DNA of 60,155 nucleotides. Origin: Burkholderiales bacterium (GTDB lineage Bacteria; Pseudomonadota; Gammaproteobacteria; Burkholderiales; Burkholderiaceae_C). The position numbers were made by a program, and so were the translations under genes. The notes under the pieces were generated by a model, which saw only the letters and a program-made list of their open reading frames with translations, ran no database searches and was not told the DNA's origin. The DNA is taken from contig JAGWTP010000008.1 in NCBI GenBank assembly GCA_028868895.1, positions 1-60,155 on the forward strand, read 5' to 3'. Below, piece by piece: positions 44,947 to 54,310 of this stretch; within the stretch, counting starts at the first letter, position 1, and each line of letters begins with the position of its first letter.

Positions 44947-45056
44947 CTGTGAAACTGATTGAGGATTTTCGCCGAACTGCGGCGCCGTTGTCGCAGGTGG
45001 CGGACTAAACCCCATCGCACGGCCGCCCCAGCCCGTGAACCCTGAGAGATTCCCAC

Positions 45057-46238
45057 ATGACCCGTCGTGCACGATCTGCTTTCCACGTCCGCCGGGCCGT
45101 CGCCCTGGTGTCCACGGGCCTGATGCTCGGTGGCACATTGTGGTCCGGGGCTCTCCAGGCCGCAGACTGGCCGGTGACCCCACAGCAAAAAGGCACGGCA
45201 CAAAAAGTCGCGCAGGAAGGCGTGGCGCTGTCGGATCTGGCCGCCAATGCCCCCGACGCGTACACCGTGAAGCCGCACGACACGCTCTGGGACATCTCCA
45301 AATTGTTCCTGAAGAGCCCGTGGCGTTGGCCCGAGTTGTGGGGCATGAACCTGCAGCAGATCCGCAACCCGCACTGGATCTACCCGAGTCAGGTGCTGAC
45401 TCTCGAAAAGTCCGGCGGACGCGCGCGGCTGCGCATCGGCGGCCAGGTGGGACCCGACGGCACCGTGAAGCTGGAGCCGCGCGTGCGCTCGTCGGAGCTG
45501 GGCAATGATGCGCTGGCATCGATCCCGTTCAACCTCATCGAACCGTTCCTGAACGAGGCGGTGATCTTCCAGACCGACGAGCTCGCGCAGGCGCCACGCA
45601 TCGTCGCGACTCAGGAAGGACGCGTGCTGCTGGCCCGTGGCGACACCGCCTACGTGCGCGGCGGCGACCTGAGCAACGGCACCGAGTACCGCATCTTCCG
45701 CGAACCCAAGCCGCTGCGCGACCCAACCACCCATGAGGTGCTGGGCTACGAGGCCACCTATGTCGGTGCTGCCGAGTACACGCGCCAGGGTGAAACACGG
45801 GTCGATGCCGAAGGCAAGTCCGAAATCGTACCGGCCACGTTCCGCGTGACCAGCGTGCGCCAGGAAGCCGGGATCGGCGACCGGCTTGCGGTGGTGCCGC
45901 CGCGCGAATTCACCAACTACGCGCCGCACGCTCCGCAAGGCCCGATGAGCGGACAAATCGTGTCGCTGTACGGCGACGCGCTCACGGCAGGCCAGAACCA
46001 GATCGTCGCGCTGAACCGTGGCGCGGTCGATGGCATGGAGCGTGGCCACGTGCTGGCGCTCGTGCGCACCGGCGTGCGCGTCGTCGACGCCACCGACCCG
46101 AGCCGGCCGGTCATCAAGTTGCCCGACGAACGCAATGGTCTGCTGTTCGTGTTCCGCGTTTTCGACCGCATGTCGTACGCGTTGATCCTGACCGTGAAAG
46201 ACCCGGTCAAGCCCGGCGACCGCTTTACGCAGCCCTGA
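45057..46238 (+). CDS. exported LysM-domain peptidoglycan-associated protein
   Basis: A 393-aa protein with signal peptide VRRAVALVSTGLMLGGTLWS...LQA and one LysM domain (YTVKPHDTLWDISKLFLKSP to HWIYPSQVLTLEK, about 69-121). It thus binds peptidoglycan in the periplasm. The remaining 270 residues are beta-rich with no catalytic motif visible. Position beside dprA and def is common for this LysM protein in Burkholderiales, where it often precedes dprA. It is upstream of dprA by 61 bp on the same strand. Confidence 0.85.
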   Translation: MTRRARSAFHVRRAVALVSTGLMLGGTLWSGALQAADWPVTPQQKGTAQKVAQEGVALSDLAANAPDAYTVKPHDTLWDISKLFLKSPWRWPELWGMNLQQIRNPHWIYPSQVLTLEKSGGRARLRIGGQVGPDGTVKLEPRVRSSELGNDALASIPFNLIEPFLNEAVIFQTDELAQAPRIVATQEGRVLLARGDTAYVRGGDLSNGTEYRIFREPKPLRDPTTHEVLGYEATYVGAAEYTRQGETRVDAEGKSEIVPATFRVTSVRQEAGIGDRLAVVPPREFTNYAPHAPQGPMSGQIVSLYGDALTAGQNQIVALNRGAVDGMERGHVLALVRTGVRVVDATDPSRPVIKLPDERNGLLFVFRVFDRMSYALILTVKDPVKPGDRFTQP

Positions 46239-46299
46239 TCGACCGACACTGCGCGCGCTGCCGACCCGGCTGGTTGCACATGTTCCACCCGCGCGCCGC

Positions 46300-47427
46300 G
46301 TGATCGATCGCGACGAACTTGGCGCCTGGTTGCGCCTGCTCGAAACGCCCTTGGTGGGCCGCGAATCGGCGCGCAAGCTGCTCGCGGCATTCGGCTCGCC
46401 GCAGGCCGTGATCGAAGCGGCGACGGACGCCCGGCGCGCACTCGTCGGCGCCAACGCGGCGACTGCACTCGCCACCTGCCCGGACGACGTTGCCGCGCGC
46501 GTCGACGCGACGCTGGCCTGGCTCGCCGCCGATGCTGCCGAGCCGCGCGCCATCGTCACGCTGGGTGATCCGCACTATCCGGCCGCGCTGCTGGCCAGCG
46601 CCGATCCACCGCTGCTGCTGTACGCCCAGGGGCGGCTCGATTTGTTGCAGGCCGACTCGATCGCCGTGGTCGGCAGTCGCAACCCGACGCCGCAAGGCCA
46701 CGACAACGCCCATGCATTTTCGAGCCACCTCAGCCACGCCGGGTTCACGATCGTCTCGGGCCTGGCATTGGGGGTCGACGCCGCCGCGCATGGCGGTGGC
46801 CTGGAGGGTGCCGCGAGCACGATCGCGGTGGTCGGAACGGGCCTGGACCGTGTCTATCCGCGCCGCAATCTGAGCTTGGCACACCGCATTGCGGCGAAGG
46901 GCTTGATCGTCAGCGAGTACTCGCTCGGCACACCGCCGTTGCCTGCCAATTTCCCGCTGCGCAACCGAATCATCGCGGGCCTGACGCGTGGCACGCTGGT
47001 GGTCGAAGCAGCGTTGCAGTCGGGCTCGCTGATTACCGCCCGGTTGGCGGTCGAGGCCGGTCGAGACGTGTTCGCGATTCCAGGCTCGATCCACTCGCCG
47101 CTTGCGCGCGGCTGCCACGCGCTGCTCAAGCAGGGCGCCAAGCTGGTCGAGACCGCGCAAGACATTCTCGAAGAACTGCAGTTGACGGGTGCTGGCACAT
47201 CGGCAGTCGCCGCCACCGAAGCCGCGTCGCCCACGCAAGCGCAGGCCGACGAGGCAGACCCCTTGCTCGACGCGCTCGGATTCGACCCCGTCACGCTCGA
47301 CGCGCTGGTTGCCCGCACCGGGTTGCCGGCGTCGGAGCTGAACGTGCGCCTGCTGGGCCTCGAACTCGAAGGGCAGGTGGCGCGTCTGCCCGGCCACCTG
47401 TTCCAGCGCACCGCGGCACGCGGTTGA
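46300..47427 (+). CDS. dprA: DNA-processing protein DprA
   Basis: DprA/Smf (375 aa) loads RecA onto incoming single-stranded DNA in natural transformation. The Rossmann-like core has VVGSRNPTPQGHDNAHAFS (about 122-140), IVSGLALGVDAAAHGGGLEG (about 150-169), VVGTGLDRVYPRRN, SEYSLGTPPLPANFPLRNRI (about 205-224) and GSLITARLAVEAGRDVFAIP. A C-terminal winged-helix-like domain (about 315-375) follows. Start is GTG at 46300 (no ATG fits). smg lies 73 bp downstream. Confidence 0.95.
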   Translation: MIDRDELGAWLRLLETPLVGRESARKLLAAFGSPQAVIEAATDARRALVGANAATALATCPDDVAARVDATLAWLAADAAEPRAIVTLGDPHYPAALLASADPPLLLYAQGRLDLLQADSIAVVGSRNPTPQGHDNAHAFSSHLSHAGFTIVSGLALGVDAAAHGGGLEGAASTIAVVGTGLDRVYPRRNLSLAHRIAAKGLIVSEYSLGTPPLPANFPLRNRIIAGLTRGTLVVEAALQSGSLITARLAVEAGRDVFAIPGSIHSPLARGCHALLKQGAKLVETAQDILEELQLTGAGTSAVAATEAASPTQAQADEADPLLDALGFDPVTLDALVARTGLPASELNVRLLGLELEGQVARLPGHLFQRTAARG

Positions 47428-47500
47428 AACGCACGGGCGCGGCGATCGCGACCGCAGTCGCTGCGCCAATGGGTGGAATCGGCTGCGGTATAGTGTTTTC

Positions 47501-47953
47501 ATGTTCGACGTTCTCGTCTATCTGTACGAAAACTACTGGCGGCCCGACGCCTGCCCCGACCACGACCAACTGGCCCGCAAGCTGTCGTCGGTCGGTTTCG
47601 AGTCGGACGAAATCCAGGAGGCGCTGTCGTGGCTCGACGGTGTGGCCGCTGCGGCGCAGTCGTATGTCGGCGAGCAGGGCGATCGCAGCCTGCGGGTCTA
47701 CTCCCCGGCCGAGAATGAGCACCTCGGTGAAGATTCGATCGGCTTCATCAGCTTTCTCGAATCGGCCGGCGTATTGCCGCCACCGATGCGCGAGATGGTG
47801 ATCGATCGCGCCAGCGCGATACCCGGCGGCCCGCTCGACCTCGAAGACCTGAAGATCATCGTACTGATGGTGTTCTGGAGCCTGGGCGAGGAGCCCGACG
47901 CGCTGATCCTCGACGAATTGTTCGTCGACGCGGAAGACCGTCTGATCCACTGA
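47501..47953 (+). CDS. smg: Smg protein (DUF494)
   Basis: A 150-aa acidic protein of the DUF494/Smg family, conserved next to dprA in proteobacteria; molecular function unknown. Family features are MFDVLVYLYENYWRPDACPD at the N-terminus, LSSVGFESDEIQEALSWLDG (about 28-47) and LDLEDLKIIVLMVFWSLGEE near the C-terminus. A TATAGT lies 12 bp upstream of the ATG, too near to give a normal leader. topA, which often follows smg, is not here; instead a convergent DUF1631 gene follows. Confidence 0.92.
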   Translation: MFDVLVYLYENYWRPDACPDHDQLARKLSSVGFESDEIQEALSWLDGVAAAAQSYVGEQGDRSLRVYSPAENEHLGEDSIGFISFLESAGVLPPPMREMVIDRASAIPGGPLDLEDLKIIVLMVFWSLGEEPDALILDELFVDAEDRLIH

Positions 47954-48024
47954 CCACCGCGACGCGGCCGGCTTTCGACCCGCTCGGGAATGGCGGGGTA
48001 CGCCCGCGCCGTCGCCCGATTCGG

Positions 48025-50319
48025 TCAGTTCAACAACCGGCTCGGGTCCCCATCGAGCTTGGCCATCGCGCTGCGCGTGGCGCGCACGGTCAGCGATTCC
48101 TCCTGCGCCGGCACCAGCAGGCCGGCTTGCAGGAACGCAGCCAGGCGGTTCTGCTGGAAAAGCACGCCGCGGCCCTGCGGCGACACGAACAAGGTCAGCT
48201 GCCGCCGCATGCCTTGCCAGGCCAATTGCACGGCTTCATTGCGGTTGCGGTAGTCGAGCATGTACCAGCCCCCGACCTGCAACTCGCGCGCCCAGGCCAG
48301 CATCGCGGGCGTGGGCATCGAGCCACCTTCGGCCACCACTTCAAGTTCCGAGCTCTCGTGGCCGGACAAGTCGTGCACCATCGATTCGTCGATCTCGAGA
48401 TCGGCCGCCTCGGGCAGCAGTTCTTCGAGCGTCTCCAGGCGCGCCATCAGTTCCTCGAGGCGTTCGTGCGGGATCGCGGCTGTCTTCGCGGTGAACGCCG
48501 CCGCCAGCGAATTGTTCAGGCGCTGGATGTGCTCGTCCTGCTTGTCGGCCGGCACGCCGGCGTGCTCCATGCCGTCTCGCAGCGTCTTGAGCAGTGGCGG
48601 CAGACGGCGGATCACTTCGGCGCGCTCCTCGCGCGAAATCTTGGCACTGGCCGACCAGATCAAATCGGCGGCGGCGCGCTTCATGTCTTTGGTGGCGTCG
48701 CTCTGGATACCGGACTTGACCGCCGCCATCGCCAGCACGTCGGCCCATACATGGAACAGGAACTCGCGCACGCCTTCTTGCACCGGCACTTCATTGAGCA
48801 TCTTGCGCAACTCGATGGTGTACTGGATCGCCAGCGTCTCGCGTTGCTCGACCTGTTGTGCCAGCGACACGCCTCGGCGCGACGCTTCGTTCTGGTTCTT
48901 GAAATAGTGCTCGAGGAACTTCTCGAACTCGACCAGCACGGTCTGGAACACGCGCCGCCCGGTGTCGGGGTAGGCCTCGACGACCTGCACCACGCGCTTG
49001 ATCTCCTTTTCGAGGATGTCGCCAATCGCGCGAGTCGTCGCATCGAAACCCATCACGCAGGCCCCCATGCGGTCGATCAGGCGGCGCGCCGGGTGGTCGA
49101 CGGTGGCGAAGAAATCGGGCTCGCCGACCGCCACCCGCAGCACCGGCATCTGCAGTCGGGCGAACCACACCCGCACCGCACTGGGTATGCGCTCTTCGGT
49201 CAGGATGCTCTGGAACAGCAGCGCGACGATTTCGATCGTGGCCCGCTCCACCGGTGTGGCCGCAGCCTGCTTCAACGCCTGCTTGCGCTGGTTCAACTCT
49301 TCGAGCAAGGCCGGCGTGCTGACCTGGGCCGGTACCGTGCGCTCGACGCCGGCCGGCGCGGACCAACGCCGCACGATGCCTTGTTGCGCGTCGGCGATGG
49401 CGGTCTTCAGGCGAGGTGACGCCACCACCGGCCGATCGGACTGGGTGACACCGAAGCCGGGCAACTGCCGCCCGATCAGGCGGTTCAGCCGCCCCAGCAC
49501 GGCCTCGGCGTGTCCCATGCCACGCGCCAGTCCGGCGGTGCGCGTCATCATGCGGGTTTCCTCGCCGACTTCGCCGCGGCCGTCGCCGCTGCCTGAGGCC
49601 ACGAACGCGCCACCGGTGGACGAACTCAAGCCCGCGTAGCCGCCGGTCGCTGCGCTGCGCGTACGCCGGATGAACGGGCGCAGATCGACTTCAGGCAACA
49701 CGTGGCGTTCGATCAGAAATCGATTGGTCTCGTGGTAGCCCTCTTCGGCGAAATGCGCGAACTCGCCATGGAGCACGCCCTGCAACTGGCGCCAGGCTTC
49801 CAGGCTCAGGCCGGCGGCGCGCCACGAGGCGGTGACGATGCGCGCGAACACATGCGGGCGCAGCACGTCGTTGGTGTCGAGTTCCTCACGGTTCTCGAGC
49901 ACGTTCATGCGCGAGCGCAGGTCGGTGAACTCCCACGACGCGCGGTCCATCATCGACAGCGCCAGGCGCGAGCTGATGATCTCGTTCTCGATGGTGTCGT
50001 CGTCGACCAGGCTGAGCTTGGCGTCACGGCTGGCCGCCAGTGGCAAGTCGCCGGGCCGAGACGCGGACACGAGGCCGGTCTGGCGCGCGCCACGCAACAT
50101 CGAGGCCATGCCCTGCAGCCAGAACGGCGCCGCCTTTTGCAGGTCGGGAACCAGTTCGCGCCGGCGCATCGCGACCATCGGTTCGGCGACCTGGCTTACC
50201 AGGACCCGGGCACCAAGATCGACGGCCTGGACCACCGCGGGCAGGCCGGCGAGCAGCCCTTCAACATAGGAACGCCGAGCCTGGTGGGCCAATGCCGTCG
50301 GGTTGGCGGGGGTCGGCAT
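48025..50319 (-). CDS. DUF1631 family protein
   Basis: A large (764 aa) mostly helical protein matching the DUF1631 family of beta/gamma-proteobacteria. Stretches characteristic of the family include FENREELDTNDVLRPHVFAR-type segments (about 125-150), LLFQSILTEERIPSAVRVWF with ARLQMPVLRVAVGEPDFFAT (about 370-410), and RRLIDRMGACVMGFDAT. A C-terminal domain follows with WYMLDYRNRNEAVQLAW (about 690-707) and LFVSPQGRGVLFQQNRLAAFL, which resembles a PilZ-like beta barrel. No transmembrane segment. It may bind c-di-GMP or a cell-pole partner, but this is inference. Confidence 0.8.
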   Translation of the reverse strand: MPTPANPTALAHQARRSYVEGLLAGLPAVVQAVDLGARVLVSQVAEPMVAMRRRELVPDLQKAAPFWLQGMASMLRGARQTGLVSASRPGDLPLAASRDAKLSLVDDDTIENEIISSRLALSMMDRASWEFTDLRSRMNVLENREELDTNDVLRPHVFARIVTASWRAAGLSLEAWRQLQGVLHGEFAHFAEEGYHETNRFLIERHVLPEVDLRPFIRRTRSAATGGYAGLSSSTGGAFVASGSGDGRGEVGEETRMMTRTAGLARGMGHAEAVLGRLNRLIGRQLPGFGVTQSDRPVVASPRLKTAIADAQQGIVRRWSAPAGVERTVPAQVSTPALLEELNQRKQALKQAAATPVERATIEIVALLFQSILTEERIPSAVRVWFARLQMPVLRVAVGEPDFFATVDHPARRLIDRMGACVMGFDATTRAIGDILEKEIKRVVQVVEAYPDTGRRVFQTVLVEFEKFLEHYFKNQNEASRRGVSLAQQVEQRETLAIQYTIELRKMLNEVPVQEGVREFLFHVWADVLAMAAVKSGIQSDATKDMKRAAADLIWSASAKISREERAEVIRRLPPLLKTLRDGMEHAGVPADKQDEHIQRLNNSLAAAFTAKTAAIPHERLEELMARLETLEELLPEAADLEIDESMVHDLSGHESSELEVVAEGGSMPTPAMLAWARELQVGGWYMLDYRNRNEAVQLAWQGMRRQLTLFVSPQGRGVLFQQNRLAAFLQAGLLVPAQEESLTVRATRSAMAKLDGDPSRLLN

Positions 50320-50361
50320 GGGTGAGATTCTGGGGTGCGTCCTGCGGGGAATCGAACGACT

Positions 50362-51396
50362 CTACACCACCGCCCCGGCGTTGGGATCATCGGGATCGAT
50401 CCCTTTCGCGGGCGTTGCCTTGATGAGGTCTTCACGCTTGACGCCCAGCCACATCGCGATGGCCGCGGCCACGAAAACCGACGAGTAGATGCCGAACAGA
50501 ATGCCGATGGTCAGCGCCGTCGCGAAGCCGTGCAGTGTCGGACCACCGAACAGCAGCATCGAAAGGACCATGGCCTGCGTGCAGCCGTGGGTGATGATCG
50601 TGCGGCTCATCGTGCTGGTGATCGCGTGGTCGATCACCTCGTGGGTGTTCATCTTGCGGAAGCGCCGGAACGCCTCGCGGATCCGGTCGAAGATGACCAC
50701 CGACTCGTTGACCGAGTACCCCAGCACCGCCAGCACCGCGGCCAGCACGGTGAGGTTGAACTCCCACTGGAAGAACGCGAAGAAGCCGAGAATGATCACC
50801 ACGTCGTGCAGGTTGGCGATGATCGCCGCGACCGCGAACTTCCATTCGAAGCGGATCGCGAGGTAAATCATGATGCCGATGACGACGAACGCCAGCGCCT
50901 TGGCGCCGTCCACCGCCAGTTCGCGCCCGACCTGCGGCCCGACGAACTCCACGCTTTGCAGCTTGAGCGGCTCGAGCGCCCCGGCCGAGCACACCGGCCG
51001 GCTCGATACCTCGCCCTTGTCGCTGGTGACCTCGCGGGTGCTGACCGTGCCGCTCTCGGCCTTGCACAGGCCATCGAACACCGTCTTGACGACCTCGCTT
51101 TGCTTGACGCCCTTGGACGCCGGCAGCCGAATGATCACGTCGCGCGAACTGCCGAAGTTCTGCACCTGCACGTCGCCGAAGTTCAGCTTTTCGACCGTGC
51201 CCCGGATCTTGTCGACATCCGCGGTCTGCGCGTACGTCGTCTGCATGACGATGCCGCCGGTGAACTCGATCGAAAGATGCAGGCCCCGGGTCGCGAGGAA
51301 GAACACCGCGGCGACGAACGTGACCAGCGAAATGACGTTGAACACCAGCGCATGCCGCATGAACGGGATGTCGCGCCGGATCCTGAAGAACTCCAT
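50362..51396 (-). CDS. secF: protein translocase subunit SecF
   Basis: SecF (344 aa), with SecD using the proton motive force to finish protein export. N-terminal helix VFNVISLVTFVAAVFFLATR and the motif LSIEFTGGIVMQTTY (about 46-60) are followed by a periplasmic domain. Then come a block of transmembrane helices (AFVVIGIMIYLAIRFEWKFA, ILGFFAFFQWEFNLTVLAAV) with the conserved GYSVNESVVIFDRIREAFR (about 226-244). It follows secD by 24 bp. The periplasmic part has an extra region around 105-140. Confidence 0.95.
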   Translation of the reverse strand: MEFFRIRRDIPFMRHALVFNVISLVTFVAAVFFLATRGLHLSIEFTGGIVMQTTYAQTADVDKIRGTVEKLNFGDVQVQNFGSSRDVIIRLPASKGVKQSEVVKTVFDGLCKAESGTVSTREVTSDKGEVSSRPVCSAGALEPLKLQSVEFVGPQVGRELAVDGAKALAFVVIGIMIYLAIRFEWKFAVAAIIANLHDVVIILGFFAFFQWEFNLTVLAAVLAVLGYSVNESVVIFDRIREAFRRFRKMNTHEVIDHAITSTMSRTIITHGCTQAMVLSMLLFGGPTLHGFATALTIGILFGIYSSVFVAAAIAMWLGVKREDLIKATPAKGIDPDDPNAGAVV

Positions 51397-51420
51397 GATG
51401 ATTTCCTGTGGTTCGCTTGT

Positions 51421-53307
51421 TCAGGCGCGCTTGGAGCCGCCCGCGAGCGCATCCACCGGGGGCTTCCAGACCTGCCCGATCGACACGCCCTTGAGCTTCT
51501 TCTGGCGGCCGTACCAGAGGTTCACCAGGCCGCGCGAAAACACCACCGACGAGAACATCGACGTGAGGATGCCCAGCACATGCACAACCGCGAAGCCGCG
51601 CACCGGGCCGGAGCCGAATGTCAGCAGCGCCAGGCCCGCGATCAGGGTCGTGACGTTCGAATCGAGGATGGTCGCGAACGCGCGTTCGTAGCCGTTGTGG
51701 ATCGCCATCTGCGGTGACGCGCCGCCGCGCAGTTCCTCGCGGATGCGCTCGTTGATCAGCACGTTCGAGTCGATCGCCATGCCCAGCGTCAGCGCGATCG
51801 CCGCAATGCCAGGCAACGACAGCGTGGCCTGCAGCATCGACAACAGCGCCAGCAGCAGCAGCAGGTTGCAGCCCAGCGCCAGCGTCGAGATCACGCCGAA
51901 GAGTTGGTAGTACAGGCACATGAACAGGGCGATCACGGCGAAGCCGAAGACCACGCTGTGAAAGCCCTTGGTGATGTTCTCGGCACCCAGGCTCGGGCCA
52001 ATGGTCTTTTCCTCGATGATGTCCATCGGCGCGGCGAGCGAGCCGGCGCGCAGCAGCAACGCCGTGTCGTTGGCTTCGGCCGTGGTCATGCGCCCGGAGA
52101 TCTGGAACCGCGACCCGAGCTCGCCGCGGATCACCGGCGCGGTGACGACCTCGCCTTTGCCCTTCTCGAACAGCAGGATCGCCATGCGCTTGCCGATGTT
52201 GTCGCGCGACACGTCCTTCATGATGCGCGCGCCCTTCGCGTCGACCGTGAGGTTCACCACCGGCTCGTGGGTCTGCCCATCGAAGCCGGGTTGTGCATCG
52301 GTGAGGTTGTCGCCGGTGAGCACGATCTGGCGGTTGACGATCAGCGGGCTCCCGTCGCGATCGGTGTAGCGCTCGTCGCCGAACGGCACCGGCCCGGCGC
52401 CGGTGGCCGCGGCGATCGCCTCGGCGCTGCTGTCGACCATGTGCAGTTCGAGCGTGGCGGTGCGGCCGATGATGTCCTTGGCCTTGGCAGTGTCCTGCAC
52501 GCCGGGCAACTGCACGACCACGCGGTCCTGGCCCTGCTGCTGGATCACCGGCTCGGCCACGCCGAGTTCGTTGACGCGGTTGTGCAAGGTCGTGATGTTC
52601 TGCGTGATCGCGGCCTCCTGGAACCGCCGGGCCGCGTCGGGTTTGAGACTGCCATCGAGCTTGAAGTCGGCGCCGTCCGGCGTTTCGGTCCACTGCAAAT
52701 CGGGCACCTGATCAACCAGCAGCGCGCGCGCGCTGTTGAGCGTCGCGAGATCGCGGAAACGAATGTCAACGGTGTCGCCAACGCGGGTGATGCCGGCGTG
52801 ACGCAGGTTCTTGTCGCGCAACAGTGTGCGGATGTCGCCGGCGAGCGCCTCGGCCTTCTTGGTCAGCACCGACTTCATGTCGACCTGCATCAGGAAGTAC
52901 ACGCCTCCACGCAGATCCAGGCCAAGGAACATCGGCAACGCGTGCATCGCGGTCAGCCAGGCGGGCGAGCGCGACAGCAGGTTCAGCGCCACGATGTAGC
53001 TCGGGTTGGTGGCGTCGGGGTTCAGTGCGGCGTTGATCGCGTCCTTGGCCTTGCGCTGTGCATCGAGGTCGGCGAAGCGGGCCTTCACCGAGTTACCGGC
53101 GAACTGCACGAAGTCGGCTTTCAGGCCCGATTGGGTGAGGATCTGCTCGATGCGAGGCACGAGCGAGGGCTCGAGCTTGAGCGTGGCCTTGCCGCTACTG
53201 ACCTGCACCGCAGGCGCTTCGCCGTAGAAGTTCGGCAGCGTGTAGATCAGCCCGACGAGCACGGCGATCACCAGGAGCGCGTATTTCCAGCGGGGGTATC
53301 GATTCAT
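51421..53307 (-). CDS. secD: protein translocase subunit SecD
   Basis: SecD (628 aa). Begins MNRYPRWKYALLVIAVLVGL, with FLGLDLRGGVYFLMQVDM (about 126-143, the D1 motif) opening the first periplasmic domain. GRMTTAEANDTALLLRAGSL lies in the P1 head. The six-helix RND-like core has LTLGMAIDSNVLINERIREEL (about 505-525), where the proton-path Asp lies. It is followed by secF and preceded by yajC, the standard yajC-secD-secF order. Confidence 0.96.
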   Translation of the reverse strand: MNRYPRWKYALLVIAVLVGLIYTLPNFYGEAPAVQVSSGKATLKLEPSLVPRIEQILTQSGLKADFVQFAGNSVKARFADLDAQRKAKDAINAALNPDATNPSYIVALNLLSRSPAWLTAMHALPMFLGLDLRGGVYFLMQVDMKSVLTKKAEALAGDIRTLLRDKNLRHAGITRVGDTVDIRFRDLATLNSARALLVDQVPDLQWTETPDGADFKLDGSLKPDAARRFQEAAITQNITTLHNRVNELGVAEPVIQQQGQDRVVVQLPGVQDTAKAKDIIGRTATLELHMVDSSAEAIAAATGAGPVPFGDERYTDRDGSPLIVNRQIVLTGDNLTDAQPGFDGQTHEPVVNLTVDAKGARIMKDVSRDNIGKRMAILLFEKGKGEVVTAPVIRGELGSRFQISGRMTTAEANDTALLLRAGSLAAPMDIIEEKTIGPSLGAENITKGFHSVVFGFAVIALFMCLYYQLFGVISTLALGCNLLLLLALLSMLQATLSLPGIAAIALTLGMAIDSNVLINERIREELRGGASPQMAIHNGYERAFATILDSNVTTLIAGLALLTFGSGPVRGFAVVHVLGILTSMFSSVVFSRGLVNLWYGRQKKLKGVSIGQVWKPPVDALAGGSKRA

Positions 53308-53400
53308 CGGGTTGTTCCTCTGGGCACGGTCGCGCGCCGAACTGCGCCGCCAACCTGCCGCAGCTGGGCGAAATGGCGAGGCACGCGCGCGCTCAACGGT

Positions 53401-53751
53401 CTACTTGGCAGCCACAGTGCCCTTGGGCAATACCTGCACCACCGAGCCGCGCTGAACCTGGATCTCGACGCCCGTGGCGATCTCGATCGTCATGTAGCTC
53501 TCGCCGATCTTGGTGATCTTGCCAAGCATGCCGCCGGTGGTGACGACCTCGTCGCCCTTGGCGAGCGCGTCGATCATCGCCTTGGCTTCCTTCTGGCGCT
53601 TCATCTGCGGGCGAATCATGACGAAGTACAGCACGACGAACATCAGCACCAGCGGGAGCATGCTGCCCAGGCTTCCGAACGGTGAATCGGCTGCGGCGGT
53701 TGCGGCGGTTGCGGCGGGCGCAGTTTGCGCAAAGGCTTCGGAAATGAACAC
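53401..53751 (-). CDS. yajC: preprotein translocase accessory subunit YajC
   Basis: A 116-aa protein with one membrane helix (LGSMLPLVLMFVVLYFVMIRP, about 29-49) followed by KRQKEAKAMIDALAKGDEVV and the SH3-like tail TTGGMLGKITKIGESYMTIE. It associates with SecDF. The start is the GTG at 53751 (V-FISEAFAQTAP): AGGA lies about 7 nt upstream, and the protein begins as YajC does. A longer frame from 53925 would add 58 residues unlike the family. A TACAAT on the minus strand at 53802-53807 could be its -10 element. Confidence 0.93.
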   Translation of the reverse strand: MFISEAFAQTAPAATAATAAADSPFGSLGSMLPLVLMFVVLYFVMIRPQMKRQKEAKAMIDALAKGDEVVTTGGMLGKITKIGESYMTIEIATGVEIQVQRGSVVQVLPKGTVAAK

Positions 53752-53801
53752 GTGAGGTTCCTGGTTGGAGCCCGGCACGGCGCCGGTGGCACAAACTGTG
53801 A

Positions 53802-53807
53802 ATTGTA
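53802..53807 (-). promoter_or_regulatory. possible -10 element for yajC-secDF
   Basis: TACAAT on the minus strand, about 50 bp upstream of the yajC GTG, in a region otherwise G/C-rich. No strong -35 element is found 16-18 bp further upstream. It lies downstream of the strong terminator at 53914-53937, as expected if yajC needs its own promoter. Confidence 0.3.
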
Positions 53808-53913
53808 AGGCGAGCCCCTGTGCTCCACGACGGGCATCCGGCCCCCGAATCCCTTGCACAAGCACTGCTCGTGGGATGAAGCAGGCAGCCTCGTTGGAAT
53901 GAGTTCCGCTCGC

Positions 53914-53937
53914 AAAAACGCCCACTCGAAGTGGGCG
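53914..53937 (-). terminator. intrinsic terminator after the tRNA-like fragment
   Basis: On the minus strand an 8-bp perfect stem (CGCCCACT / AGTGGGCG) with a 3-nt TCG loop (as a tetraloop TTCG with the closing pair opened) is followed directly by TTTTT. It would stop transcription coming from the tRNA fragment at 53978-54020 before yajC. Strong textbook shape. Confidence 0.85.
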
Positions 53938-53977
53938 CTTTGGCGCGGGCCCTTGCCCGCTTGATCTTCAGTATTCT

Positions 53978-54020
53978 GTGGTTGCGAGGGCAGGATTTGA
54001 ACCTGCGACGGTTATGAGCG
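53978..54020 (-). pseudogene. 3' fragment of a tRNA gene (tRNA-Met-like)
   Basis: The minus strand reads a T-arm and acceptor end: GCAGG-TTCAAAT-CCTGC, then CCTCGCA, the discriminator A and CCA (at about 53978). Upstream of it lies CTCATAACC, matching the 3' part of a CAT anticodon arm. The match to initiator tRNA-Met ends there: about 5 nt expected between anticodon and T arms are missing, and no complementary 5' acceptor strand (CGCGAGG or TGCGAGG) is found in the next 150 bp. So this is a truncated copy, not a working tRNA. Such 3' ends are typical integrase attachment-site relics. Confidence 0.6.
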
Positions 54021-54310
54021 CGAAGAAAAAACGATGTACTTGTGCGGTGTCTGACGGTATAGAACGAGCTAACCCGTTGTCAGGTCGAAGATTTCTGCTC
54101 CGCCTCAAAGTGGCATTGTACCCGTCCAGGGCCCATTGAAGCCGACTTACATCGCTGGCCGCGCCATGATCGCCGAACCGAAGCGCGACGCGGCGTCGAC
54201 CATTGGGCAGATGGCAGCGACGTTTGCCGGCGCTTGCGCTCGGCCAAGTCGAGCCCCTACATGGCGAGCGTCTTGTCGTCCCACCTTGCGTGACGGCGAG
54301 CGTGAGGATG
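54021..54310. other. non-coding decayed DNA beside the tRNA fragment
   Basis: About 290 bp with lower G+C than the flanks and no credible gene. Short A-rich (GAAGAAAAAACGATG) and mixed sequence. The minus strand has scattered resemblance to a tRNA D-arm (TTAGCTCG near 54065) but no foldable tRNA. Looks like eroded insertion DNA. Confidence 0.4.

Noticed and set aside
44826-45008. Small 60-codon gene upstream of the LysM protein
   Set aside because: It has no ribosome binding site, overlaps the likely promoter at 44918-44946, and its composition looks random.
53978-54130. Functional tRNA-Met gene interrupted by a group I intron
   Set aside because: A CAT anticodon-like loop and a full T arm are present, but nucleotides between them are missing and no 5' acceptor or D-arm exon that pairs with the 3' end is found upstream. 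A truncated copy fits better.
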